Shown here: one piece after another, positions 16,993 through 25,257 of the stretch
Numbering within the stretch: position 1 is the stretch's first letter
How the letters are laid out: the number at the start of each line of letters is the position of its first letter
Assembly: GCA_040367435.1 (NCBI GenBank)
Contig: BAABWY010000006.1
Coordinates: forward strand, 1-64,000
Direction: 5' to 3'
Length of the DNA: 64,000 bases
Source of the DNA: Hyphomicrobiales bacterium 4NK60-0047b
GTDB taxonomy: Bacteria; Pseudomonadota; Alphaproteobacteria; Rhizobiales; HXMU1428-3
The notes under the pieces: generated by a model
The model's input: only the letters and a program-made list of their open reading frames with translations
What the model was told of the DNA's origin: nothing
The model's database searches: none
Translations under genes and position numbers: made by a program

Positions 16993-18159
16993 ATGAACCA
17001 TGAACAGCGCATCGGTAAGTTTGTAAAATGTTCTCTGGCAGGAGAGCATTACAATGCTTATGTACCAAAAGACCTTCCCCCCACACCTCCATTGAACATG
17101 GATGGTCTGTATCCTCTTCTAGATAAAGCAACAACAGCACTTGGTCGGTTGGACGGAATGAGCATGGTTCTGCCGGATCATTCTCTATTTCTCTATATGT
17201 ATGTACGAAAAGAAGCGGTTTTATCCTCTCAAATTGAAGGCACACAATCCTCATTATCAGATCTATTGTTGTATGAACAACAAGAAGCTCCAGGCGCACC
17301 TATGGACGATGTGCAAGAGGTCTCCAATTATGTAGCTGCCATGAATTACGGTCTTGACCGTTTAAAGAGTTTTCCTTTGTCTCTTCGATTGATTAGAGAA
17401 ATCCACGAACAACTGATGAGTGGAGCAAGAGGCGGCAATAAGATGCCCGGAGAATTTCGGTCAACTCAAAATTGGATTGGTGGCCTGAGCCCGAGCGAAG
17501 CTAAATTTGTCCCCCCTCCACCGAACCAACTGTTGGAGACATTAGATTCATTTGAGAAATTCCTGCATGACGAAAATGTTGCACTGCCAGCACTAGTTAA
17601 AGCAGCTATGATACATGTTCAATTTGAAACGATACACCCATTTTTAGACGGTAATGGTCGTGTGGGTCGTTTGTTGATTACATTCATTTTGTGCATGGAA
17701 GGCATTTTAAAAGAACCTCTTTTATATCTGAGCTTATATTTCAAAGCGAATAGACAAGCATATTACGACCACCTGCAAGCAGTAAGAGAAACCGGTGATT
17801 GGGAAGCTTGGGTTCGGTTTTTCTTAATAGGTGTAATTGATACAGCAAATCAAGCCTGCGAAACGGCACAGTCTATTATTGCTTTGTTTAATGAAGATCG
17901 TAAAAAAATTGAAAAAGACGGAAAACCAACGGCTGCTATTTTAACGATCCATAATTATTTTCAGAGCCAGCCAATATCGAATACAAGCAAGATCAAACAG
18001 GCAAGCGGCCTCTCATTACCAACCATCTTAAGATCACTCACAGCCTTGGAGAAATACGGAATTCTCAAAGAAATTACAGGAAAAGAACGTCATAAAATTT
18101 ATGTCTATAAAGATTACATAGACATTCTAGGTAAAGGCACAGAGCCCTTTAAATATTAG
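16993..18159 (+). CDS. Fic-domain AMP transferase with winged-helix tail
   Basis: 388 residues. Fic proteins usually transfer AMP from ATP to target proteins. The catalytic motif HPFLDGNGRVGR is intact (His near residue 215). An N-terminal S-S-Q-I-E-G segment fits the inhibitory S/T-x-x-x-E-G/N helix, placing it among class II, self-inhibited Fic enzymes. The last 100 residues form a winged-helix-like domain (SGLSLPTILRSLTALEKYGILKEI). No separate antitoxin is needed in this class. The dense box array just upstream suggests self-regulation. Confidence 0.9.
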   Translation: MNHEQRIGKFVKCSLAGEHYNAYVPKDLPPTPPLNMDGLYPLLDKATTALGRLDGMSMVLPDHSLFLYMYVRKEAVLSSQIEGTQSSLSDLLLYEQQEAPGAPMDDVQEVSNYVAAMNYGLDRLKSFPLSLRLIREIHEQLMSGARGGNKMPGEFRSTQNWIGGLSPSEAKFVPPPPNQLLETLDSFEKFLHDENVALPALVKAAMIHVQFETIHPFLDGNGRVGRLLITFILCMEGILKEPLLYLSLYFKANRQAYYDHLQAVRETGDWEAWVRFFLIGVIDTANQACETAQSIIALFNEDRKKIEKDGKPTAAILTIHNYFQSQPISNTSKIKQASGLSLPTILRSLTALEKYGILKEITGKERHKIYVYKDYIDILGKGTEPFKY

Positions 18160-18219
18160 AGTGTTTTATATGGTCATTCGGCTTTAAAAAAATAAGACCA
18201 TCTTTGTGAAGTTTCATGG

Positions 18220-18366
18220 TTAGGCTTTTGCCATGGTGCGTGGAGCGCTGAGTTGCGCATTTTCCCTGAAGCGTTCATCTAATGCGGGAATCTCCTCGGT
18301 ATCAAGATCTGAGTCTGATAATACTAAAAGGTGTTTAAGCTTGAGAGAACTTAAATTTTCTCTCAT
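18220..18366 (-). pseudogene. Possible gene remnant cut by the PHP-ATPase cassette
   Basis: A minus-strand frame ends at 18220 and stays open upstream for about 80 codons to 18461, where it stops at the edge of the PHP-ATPase gene; the only in-frame ATG is at 18366 (48 residues). Composition looks protein-like (for example ALDERFRENAQLSAP), but I do not recognise it. I read it as the C-terminal leftover of a gene truncated when the cassette arrived. A chance open frame is possible in this AT-rich DNA. Confidence 0.3.
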
Positions 18367-18464
18367 TAAGTGTGAATGATTGGCAGAATGCGCTACTAAA
18401 GGTTGTATCGATTGCGTATGCTTTCTGAAAATTCCATTTTCTTGAAATATATAAGATTTAATTT

Positions 18465-20492
18465 ATGAAAAAAATTGACTTTCATATCCATACAAAAGAT
18501 AGCATTTTGGATGCACCTTTTGAGTTTTGTCAATCAAAACTCGATGAATATATAGAGCTAGCAAACTTGGATTGCATTGCGATAACTAATCATAATCTGT
18601 TCGATAAAGCTCAGTTTAAAGCTATTCAAAATCATATCAGGATTCCAGTATTTCCTGGCATTGAGGTTGATCTAGAAAAGGGGCAGATTCTAGTTATTTC
18701 TGATGGAACAGATCTTGATAGCTTTGGAAACAAATGTGATCAAGTTGCTGCGAAGTGCTCTAGTATTGGTGATAGCATAGGTTTTACAGAATTTCAGGAT
18801 ATATTCGGTGATTTAGCTCAGTATATCTTCATTCCACATTACGATAAGAAGCCTGCCCTACGTCCCGAAACACTGAAAAAGCTTTCACCACACGTCACAG
18901 CTGGTGAGGTAAGTAGTCCAAAGAAGTTCATGTATTGTATTAAGAGCAAGGAGCGGCTTGTTCCGGTTTACTTTAGTGATTGCCGTATAAGAAAGGATTT
19001 ATCCCTACTTCCAACCCGGCAAACATTTTTGGGGTGTGATGAGATGAGTTTTAGCGCGATCAAAGAATGTCTTCGCGATAAAGATAAAGTAGCCTTATCG
19101 AAAAATGATGGGAACAAACTATTCCAGGTTTTCGCAAATGGACAGCAACTATCGACTGGACTCAACGTTGTTCTCGGGGATCGGTCGTCCGGAAAAACTT
19201 TTACCTTAGAAGCTATTAAAGAGCAATTTCCCAATGCTCGCCACATAGAACAGTTTGCTTTAGTTGCAAGAAATGAAGATGAAGACAAAAAAAAATTCAA
19301 CAAATATCTAAGTCAAAAACAAGGACTTTTTTCTAAGGATTATCTTTCGAGTCTTCAGCATGTTATCGAGGACGTATTAAACATTGATCTTGAAGAAGAT
19401 GAACGTAGAGTCGGACAATATGTTTCATCGTTATTAAGCTATGCAAATGAAAGGCAGAAACATGATGCGTTTTCAAAAGCCAGATTGTACAGTGAGGATT
19501 ACTTCCCAGATAGGAACCAGAACGGTTTGCAAGAACTGATTGCTTCGACTCAACACTTGATTGAAAACATTGAGTTTAAAGAGACAGTTGAAAAGCACTT
19601 AGAGCGAGAGAGTCTTAAAGCCCTTTACGTCGAGTTGATGAACACATACGCGCGTAGGGAAGAAGCTCAACTGAAAAAGAAGTGGGTTAATGATCTTACT
19701 AAAGAAATTAAGTCGAAGCTTCAGCTGAAATCAGCTGCACCTAAAATCACGGATGTGGACTTGTACACAGTTGCACTCAACAAACGAAAAATCAAAAAAT
19801 TTGTTTCTGTTACTAAACTTGCACGATCTCCCAGGATACCACTTGAGAAGCATCAGCGAGGCTTTACCGTTGTGGCGGAGGTTGGGCCGTTTGGTGGCGC
19901 GGGGGAGCTTGGGGCTGTAATCAAACGCAAAGTTTCTTTCAGTAAAGCTTTTGGGGTCTACGAATCACCTTACAAATTCCTTAGAGAACTGAAAAACATT
20001 GGTGATCCTGTGATGCCATCAGATTTCTCTAAGTTTTTTGTGAAAATCAGCTACCGCATTTTGAACAAAGACGGTTTTGACGCTTCTGGTGGGGAACGAT
20101 CGGAGTTTTTCTTATTGGATGAAATCGAGGGAGCAAACGAACATGACATGCTTCTTATTGATGAACCTGAGTCATCTTTTGATAATAACTTTCTCAAGGA
20201 CGATGTTAACGCAATGATTAAGGAGATATCAAGGAAGATGCCTGTGGTGGTGGTAACTCACAATAATACTGTTGGAGCCTCAATAAAACCTGACTATTTG
20301 CTCTGCACAAGGAAAGAACTTGAAGACGGAGAGATTTCATGGAGGGTTTATTCAGGGTATCCGAGTAGCAAAACCCTGAATTCACCAGACGGTAAAAAAG
20401 TGAATACATGGGATGTCATGTTGGGAAATCTAGAAGCTGGCTCAGTAGCATATGAGGCAAGGAGACAAAGTTATGAAAATCTTAAAAATTGA
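18465..20492 (+). CDS. PHP phosphoesterase fused to an ABC/SMC-like ATPase
   Basis: 675 residues. The N-terminal PHP domain (about 1-200) shows the metal ligands H7-x-H9, H43 (TNHN), E67 (PGIEVD), H125 (IPHYDK) and D172 (FSDCR). The second part is an ABC/SMC-type ATPase with Walker A at 238-245 (GDRSSGKT), a signature-like SGGERSE, Walker B with catalytic Glu (LLIDEPESSF) and an H-loop (VVVTHNN). This resembles proteins annotated as TrlF-family ATPases, which are found in variable defence-rich loci. A nuclease or phosphatase gated by ATPase sensing is a plausible but unproven role. It overlaps its small partner gene by 20 bp. Confidence 0.82.
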   Translation: MKKIDFHIHTKDSILDAPFEFCQSKLDEYIELANLDCIAITNHNLFDKAQFKAIQNHIRIPVFPGIEVDLEKGQILVISDGTDLDSFGNKCDQVAAKCSSIGDSIGFTEFQDIFGDLAQYIFIPHYDKKPALRPETLKKLSPHVTAGEVSSPKKFMYCIKSKERLVPVYFSDCRIRKDLSLLPTRQTFLGCDEMSFSAIKECLRDKDKVALSKNDGNKLFQVFANGQQLSTGLNVVLGDRSSGKTFTLEAIKEQFPNARHIEQFALVARNEDEDKKKFNKYLSQKQGLFSKDYLSSLQHVIEDVLNIDLEEDERRVGQYVSSLLSYANERQKHDAFSKARLYSEDYFPDRNQNGLQELIASTQHLIENIEFKETVEKHLERESLKALYVELMNTYARREEAQLKKKWVNDLTKEIKSKLQLKSAAPKITDVDLYTVALNKRKIKKFVSVTKLARSPRIPLEKHQRGFTVVAEVGPFGGAGELGAVIKRKVSFSKAFGVYESPYKFLRELKNIGDPVMPSDFSKFFVKISYRILNKDGFDASGGERSEFFLLDEIEGANEHDMLLIDEPESSFDNNFLKDDVNAMIKEISRKMPVVVVTHNNTVGASIKPDYLLCTRKELEDGEISWRVYSGYPSSKTLNSPDGKKVNTWDVMLGNLEAGSVAYEARRQSYENLKN

Positions 20493-20769
20493 GAATGAAA
20501 AGGGATACTATCTACTGAAAAAAAATACTGAGTGGCAACTCATAGATACTATAGATAAGAACGGTTTGCTCATGATGCTGGACCTATTTCTTGAAGAAGA
20601 TGTAGAAATGGACTCGCCTGAAGAAATGAGTATTAGCAATCAAGCTCATTCAATAATATATCGGGGAATCTACGAAAAGTTGAGTTCGCTTTCTGACGAT
20701 AAAAGCCGGTTTAAGGATGAAAGCGAACGATTATATCTCGATGAAATCAATAAATACTCAAGTATGTGA
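20473..20769 (+). CDS. Small partner of the PHP-ATPase
   Basis: 98 residues, acidic, no recognisable domain, no signal or membrane helix. The start at 20473 is set by AAGGAG (20458-20463) inside the end of the ATPase gene, so the two are translationally coupled. Such coupling suggests that the product acts with the ATPase, as specificity factor, activator or antitoxin. Function unknown. Confidence 0.7.
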   Translation: MKILKIENEKGYYLLKKNTEWQLIDTIDKNGLLMMLDLFLEEDVEMDSPEEMSISNQAHSIIYRGIYEKLSSLSDDKSRFKDESERLYLDEINKYSSM

Positions 20770-21198
20770 ATACGACTAAAAGATTCTGTTTTTATCTTCC
20801 CAAATAACAGTCTCAGAAAATTCGACAACAGCAGTTCTTGATCTAAAGTTACTCTCAATTAAAAACAGTGAGCTTTTGAGTTGGCTGCGGTAGTTACACC
20901 CAAACTGTAATCTCAGGGAAAATCCCAAAAATAAGCTAGAAGGGATGCAACGGGAAACCAAAGAGGTTTCCCTTGCCGAACAAAGCGAAGCGGTGTGAGT
21001 TTTTTGTATTGTGACTACAATACACATCTGGCGTATTACGCTAACCGGTTCTAAAAGCATGTAGTTAAACTTCATGCAAATAGCTTGAGATAAACTAAAT
21101 CATACGATTGAATTCTCATTCGGAAATTTCTTGCTCTCACCTCAAATAAATGTTCACTAATTGTTCCAAACGTAAAACAAGTAACCATGGAGTAAAAT
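20770..21198. other. Non-coding stretch with two inverted repeats
   Basis: No convincing gene. It holds a possible terminator at 20952-20972 (GGGAAACC / GGTTTCCC, 5-nt loop, no long T-run) and the palindrome at 21005-21024. The rest is probably promoter DNA for the gene at 21199. Confidence 0.45.
21005..21024. promoter_or_regulatory. Perfect operator-like palindrome
   Basis: TGTATTGT and ACAATACA arms around a 4-base centre form a 20 bp dyad, followed within 10 bp by a second small dyad (GCGTA-T-TACGC). Size and symmetry fit a binding site for a dimeric repressor of the XRE type, about 175 bp ahead of the gene at 21199. Binding partner unknown. Confidence 0.45.
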
Positions 21199-21468
21199 AT
21201 GACAAGTGAACATCAGCAAAAAACACAAAATAGCAACGGAAGAGATCCTGACCTGATTGTGTATACAGTGCAATCTCGCGGTGATGACAAGTCCAGCATA
21301 TGGACACGTTTGGGCGCGGGGTGGAAACACAAAGACGGTAAAGGCTATGATCTACAGTGTCAGGCATACCCGGTTGACGGTAGATTGACAGTGCGTTTTT
21401 TCGATAAAGCAAGAGCTGCTGAGAACGAAGCGCCTGAAGTTATCACACCAGATAACCAGCCATCATAA
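21199..21468 (+). CDS. Conserved small protein of alphaproteobacterial elements
   Basis: 89 residues with a good ribosome-binding site (GGAG). The core, W-T-R-L-G-A-G-W-K-H-K-D-G-K-G-Y followed by a P-V-D-G-R-L-T-V-R strand, resembles short uncharacterised proteins found on rhizobial plasmids and integrative elements. No enzymatic motif. It stands alone, ending in a strong terminator. Function unknown. Confidence 0.7.
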   Translation: MTSEHQQKTQNSNGRDPDLIVYTVQSRGDDKSSIWTRLGAGWKHKDGKGYDLQCQAYPVDGRLTVRFFDKARAAENEAPEVITPDNQPS

Positions 21469-21498
21469 AAAGGTATAAAGCTGAGTTGAACAGATGAG

Positions 21499-21525
21499 AG
21501 GCGCAAGGGATTGCGCCTTTTTTTC
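21499..21525 (+). terminator. Intrinsic terminator of the 21199 gene
   Basis: AGGCGCAA / TTGCGCCT stem with a 4-nt loop followed by seven T, about 30 bp past the stop codon. Confidence 0.85.
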
Positions 21526-21562
21526 TAAATCAATTCCATATTATGATCGATAGAAGGCTCTT

Positions 21563-22015
21563 CTATCGATCAGGCAAATTAGACCAAACTTCAATCACAT
21601 AGTCCAAATGTGCTTTATTGGCGGATTTCACTGTACCGTTCAACCATTGCTGAATAACACCCGATCTGAGACCATAAGGACAATCCCCCCGAATGGTAGT
21701 AATTGCATGGGACCCTATACCCGTTCTTTTAGAGTGGTAGCAAAGAAGATCTCTGGTTTTTGGCAAAATTTTCACACGCTCTGGAGCATCAGGCAAAGCT
21801 TCCCATTTCTCTATAATGTAGTCCAGATGCTCTCTAAGAATTTTCTTTTTTCTACCGTTAATCGTGTGAATGATTGTATAGGCACTAAGACCTTCCGGTC
21901 TTTCTCTACGTGTATTTTTAAGTAGCCCAATACCTTTGACATTGGTGCGCTTTTGATGTGCCTTTAATGTCTGCCGTATTTTGTCGGTAATAGTGATGAA
22001 ATCATCGGAGAGCAT
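21563..22015 (-). CDS. Unrecognised protein of two tandem repeats
   Basis: 150 residues built from two copies of one unit (about 15-75 and 88-148). Each runs T-x-(V/I)-(K/G)-(G/S)...R...P-x-G-L...I...(I/L)-N-G...HLDY(I/V)IE-x-W-x-x-LP. The units are basic and helical and suggest a duplicated helix-turn-helix-like DNA-binding fold, but I cannot name a family. It lies convergent to the 21199 gene beyond a terminator, and divergent from the gene at 22240. Confidence 0.6.
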   Translation of the reverse strand: MLSDDFITITDKIRQTLKAHQKRTNVKGIGLLKNTRRERPEGLSAYTIIHTINGRKKKILREHLDYIIEKWEALPDAPERVKILPKTRDLLCYHSKRTGIGSHAITTIRGDCPYGLRSGVIQQWLNGTVKSANKAHLDYVIEVWSNLPDR

Positions 22016-22239
22016 AGATCTTTATAATACATGAGAGTTTGAAGTGAAAAAAGAAAATATTGTGTTCTGTAGGCAGGAGTTGAACAAAAGACAACTGAAC
22101 TTTTTTATTTTACTATTGAGATTTGAGTTACTTGGAATTGTATAAAATGCCCCTCAAATGCATTCCATAATTAAATTCATCTTCATTTTACATCATCATA
22201 ATAGAAGAAAATAAAACATGATATGTGGGGAAATCATAC

Positions 22240-23217
22240 ATGACAGAAACGCAAGACAAACAGGGAATTCGAGAAGAATTTACATCAAAGGGGTTTGATG
22301 TATCGCGTATTCATGCCGCGTTTACCACGGCCACAAAACTCTTCGAAGACAATCAAGATCACAGTAAATCGCTTCAAGCTCTGATGAGCGATGTTAAGGG
22401 GCTTGATCTCGCCAATCTGCTCGGCGGGCGCAGGGCTTTGACCAGTGCGGCTGCAACGATGCAGACAAGCACTGCAGCTGAAAAGCGTGCCAAGCAAGAT
22501 GCAGAAGATTGGGCGTTCTATCTCACTCTTATGCAAGATGGTCAGGTCGGGCATTACATTGCCAATGAAATCTTCGATAATAAGAGTGATTGGGAAATCT
22601 TCCAGATTGTCGCAGAGATTGAAGCGGTGACCGGTGACAGCTTTGAAAATTATGCGAAGAGCATTCTTGGTGAGGACAATGTACCAGAGCGCCTTGATGG
22701 TGAGAGTGATGCGGATTATCAGCGCCGGGTCTTAAAAGCCATCACAGCCGAAATTCTTAACCCGCGCACCGGGAAAATCAAACCGCAATATGCCGATGAT
22801 CCGGTGGCGAATATTATTCGTGACCACAAAGCTTATCAACACACTGTTGCGAAAACGTCTGAGATAGAAAATCGCTTAAATCACGGTGATATTACACTGA
22901 ATGAAGCAAAGCAAGAAGTTCGGGAAGATTCCCAAGATCAATTTAGTGTTGGTGATGTTCATGCATCAAAAGCTAAAAATTCAGAGATCATCAAAACTGC
23001 AAAAGAAACTCAAGACACTATTGCAGATAAAAAAGTTTTTAGCGCTGCGCTTCAATTAGAAAGTGATGATTTTTTTGGTGATGCGTTTGTGACCGATAAT
23101 AAAATCGCCCAAGTTTCCGAGGCGGCAAAGCATAAATTCAATTCTAAATCTCAGGATGAAATATCAACAGATGATGGCTTGAAACCGTCAGTTGACTTAG
23201 ATGTAAAACCGACTTAA
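22240..23217 (+). CDS. Unrecognised hydrophilic protein
   Basis: 325 residues from the ATG at 22240, chosen for the GGGG nine bases before it over the GTG at 22225. No signal peptide or membrane helix; mostly helical, with acidic C-terminal half. I recognise no family. Its stop codon overlaps by four bases the stop of the secreted protein on the opposite strand, so the two genes are tail to tail. Confidence 0.6.
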   Translation: MTETQDKQGIREEFTSKGFDVSRIHAAFTTATKLFEDNQDHSKSLQALMSDVKGLDLANLLGGRRALTSAAATMQTSTAAEKRAKQDAEDWAFYLTLMQDGQVGHYIANEIFDNKSDWEIFQIVAEIEAVTGDSFENYAKSILGEDNVPERLDGESDADYQRRVLKAITAEILNPRTGKIKPQYADDPVANIIRDHKAYQHTVAKTSEIENRLNHGDITLNEAKQEVREDSQDQFSVGDVHASKAKNSEIIKTAKETQDTIADKKVFSAALQLESDDFFGDAFVTDNKIAQVSEAAKHKFNSKSQDEISTDDGLKPSVDLDVKPT

Positions 23218-23759
23218 CCACCTTTTGGTGCGGGGGCATCTGCAACGGCAAGCTGTTTGACGATTTTCATTTGTTCAACAACGTCAGGAGCAGAGTTCCA
23301 AGCAGTTTTGAGCCCCTTAACTTCATTTCCATTTCCCGCACCATGAATCAAATGGCCTATATGATAGGTTACGCCGGAAGATGGCGCATCACCATTTTGC
23401 CTTAAGAAATATTTGGCATTTACGCCAAGAGCAGTAAAACGTCTTACGAAAAGTTGCCCTAATTCATCTGCGTTTTTTACACTTTTATTAGGCACATCTT
23501 GACCAACATGGATGAGAATGCCAACACCAACATTGTTCTCAGCGTAATCACGGGCAGCCGTTGAAGCACGATGAAACTCTTCCAATTCAGGATTATTCCA
23601 GTTGGCGGTTTGCTTTTTTAATTTTTCAGAAATTTGAGTTTTATGAACCGGGTCTTGTGCCTTTGCATCATTCGCAACGCCACCTAAAGTTAGCCCCGCA
23701 GCAACGAGCATCCCCATACCAGCGGATGCCCAGTCCTTCGCTATTTTTGGCGGTGCCAT
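23214..23759 (-). CDS. Exported protein, unrecognised
   Basis: 181 residues from the ATG at 23759 (GGAG eight bases upstream); the track extends 48 residues further without a good start. The N-terminus has a signal peptide with a longer n-region (SAGMGMLVAAGLTLGGVANDAKA-QD). The mature part contains GVGILIHVGQDV and RRFTALGVNAKYFL and looks like a small alpha/beta domain. No family assigned. It is probably a periplasmic protein connected with the transfer functions of the element. Confidence 0.6.
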   Translation of the reverse strand: MAPPKIAKDWASAGMGMLVAAGLTLGGVANDAKAQDPVHKTQISEKLKKQTANWNNPELEEFHRASTAARDYAENNVGVGILIHVGQDVPNKSVKNADELGQLFVRRFTALGVNAKYFLRQNGDAPSSGVTYHIGHLIHGAGNGNEVKGLKTAWNSAPDVVEQMKIVKQLAVADAPAPKGG

Positions 23760-24021
23760 ATGTGTCTCCAACCGTTTATCGGTTTCAGACACACCCTCGG
23801 TTAACATCCTTGTTTTTATTGATGTTTTTGTAACATAAAATATCAATTCAAGTAAAGAAGTTATTGTATTGATATCTGTCAAGTGTTTATGGTTGTTCAT
23901 CAACCAAGGTTAGAGAACATATTGATTTATATATTACATAATTGTACAAATATACTTGTATTTTCCGTTTTCTGGGGCTTTCCAACGATTTTTAAAAGGA
24001 GATATGAAAATTATGCGCGCC

Positions 24022-24045
24022 GTTCACAATCCTTCGTATGTGAAC
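24022..24045. promoter_or_regulatory. Inverted repeat before the resolvase gene
   Basis: GTTCACA and TGTGAAC arms around a 10-base centre, ending 16 bases before the resolvase start. Resolvases often bind sites beside their own gene, so this may be part of a res site or the operator. Confidence 0.4.
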
Positions 24046-24061
24046 AGATTGAGAGGTTCTC

Positions 24062-24685
24062 ATGAGCGTGTGGAATGGGGTTCTGCGCCCGGCGGCTCCT
24101 ATGGGGCGCAAGATCGGTTATGCCCGTGTCTCAACAGTGGATCAGAATCTAGATCGACAAATTGATGCACTTACAAATATTGAATGTGATGAGGTGTTTA
24201 GCGATCATGGTGTCTCTGGAAAAAAACATTCACGCCCGGGCCTAGATAAAGCTATGGCAACCTTGCGCAAAAATGACATGTTGATTGTATACAAGCTTGA
24301 TCGCTTGGGGCGTTCGGTCACACATCTCTCGCAGTTGCTTGAGCATTTCGAGCAGAACAATATTCATTTTTGCTCTCTCACCGAAGGCCTAGATACCAGC
24401 ACATCAGGCGGCAAAATGATTTACCATATCTTTGCAGCCGTTTCTCAATTCCACCGTGATTTAATTTATGAAAACACCATGAATGGTTTGGAAGCTGCTC
24501 GCAAACGCGGACGAGTGGGAGGGCGCAAGTTTATCTTAAGCGATGATGATGTGGCCCGGGCATTTGTTGCAATATGTGAAGGTCGGCAGACCTGTAAAGA
24601 AGCTGCCAAAGTACTCGGCGTCTCACGTGTCACACTGCAACGTGCTTTCCATCGTTATGGGTATAATTGGCAGTTATATAACTAG
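24062..24685 (+). CDS. Small serine resolvase/invertase
   Basis: 207 residues of the Tn3 TnpR / Hin type. The catalytic Ser is in YARVSTVDQN, with further blocks GVSGKKHSRPGLDKAM, YKLDRLGRS and GKMIYHIFAAVSQFHRDL, and a C-terminal helix-turn-helix (CKEAAKVLGVSRVTLQRAFHRYG). It should resolve dimers or invert DNA in the element. The start at 24062 has GAGAGG upstream; ATG at 24101 would give the more usual N-terminus MGRKIGYARVS. No transposase accompanies it. Confidence 0.9.
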   Translation: MSVWNGVLRPAAPMGRKIGYARVSTVDQNLDRQIDALTNIECDEVFSDHGVSGKKHSRPGLDKAMATLRKNDMLIVYKLDRLGRSVTHLSQLLEHFEQNNIHFCSLTEGLDTSTSGGKMIYHIFAAVSQFHRDLIYENTMNGLEAARKRGRVGGRKFILSDDDVARAFVAICEGRQTCKEAAKVLGVSRVTLQRAFHRYGYNWQLYN

Positions 24686-24762
24686 TAAAAATGGATTGAA
24701 GAAACACAATTCTTAGAAACATTATTTTTGTAAATTATTTTAGAAACCTGTACGATATTAAA

Positions 24763-25233
24763 GTGAAACTGAAAGCCCCCTTACAAGCCTTAAAAGAACG
24801 AAATGATTTTGCAGATATAGTCGCTGAGCATCTATATTCAGTGTTTCGAGAATTTGTAAATTCTTCTTATGGGAAAAATTTTGAATTAAAGTTGCATCAA
24901 AGACATTTAAAAGGCGCCCCTTCTTTTTCCTTAGCTTCCAAGAATAATATACCTTTGGCTGAAAGAGAGCACATGGACTGTTTTATTCTCTCAACCGGTG
25001 ATGTTGAAATTGATTTAGAAAAGCTCACTGTTTTGCATGAAGAAATATCAATTCCATACAATATTAAAGGAGACCCTTCAGATATTGCAGCGCAAATCAT
25101 AGCCAATTTGACTAAAGGTTCGAAAATAGATTCATTTGTTTTGGTTGGATCATTCAACAAATATATTTTTGATACGCTAAATCCCTCATACAGTTCAGAT
25201 AACAAACTTTCTCAAGAATTTGAGAAAGATTAG
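24763..25233 (+). CDS. Unrecognised protein
   Basis: 156 residues from a GTG start without a clear ribosome-binding site. No signal or membrane helix. No motif recognised. It ends 25 bp from the stop of the membrane regulator on the opposite strand. Coding by composition and length only. Confidence 0.45.
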   Translation: MKLKAPLQALKERNDFADIVAEHLYSVFREFVNSSYGKNFELKLHQRHLKGAPSFSLASKNNIPLAEREHMDCFILSTGDVEIDLEKLTVLHEEISIPYNIKGDPSDIAAQIIANLTKGSKIDSFVLVGSFNKYIFDTLNPSYSSDNKLSQEFEKD

Positions 25234-25257
25234 AACTCTATGTAAAACCTTCCTTTT

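Noticed and set aside
20776-21075. 99-residue minus-strand frame after the PHP-ATPase partner
   Set aside because: Covers two inverted repeats, lacks a ribosome-binding site and has an unlikely composition.
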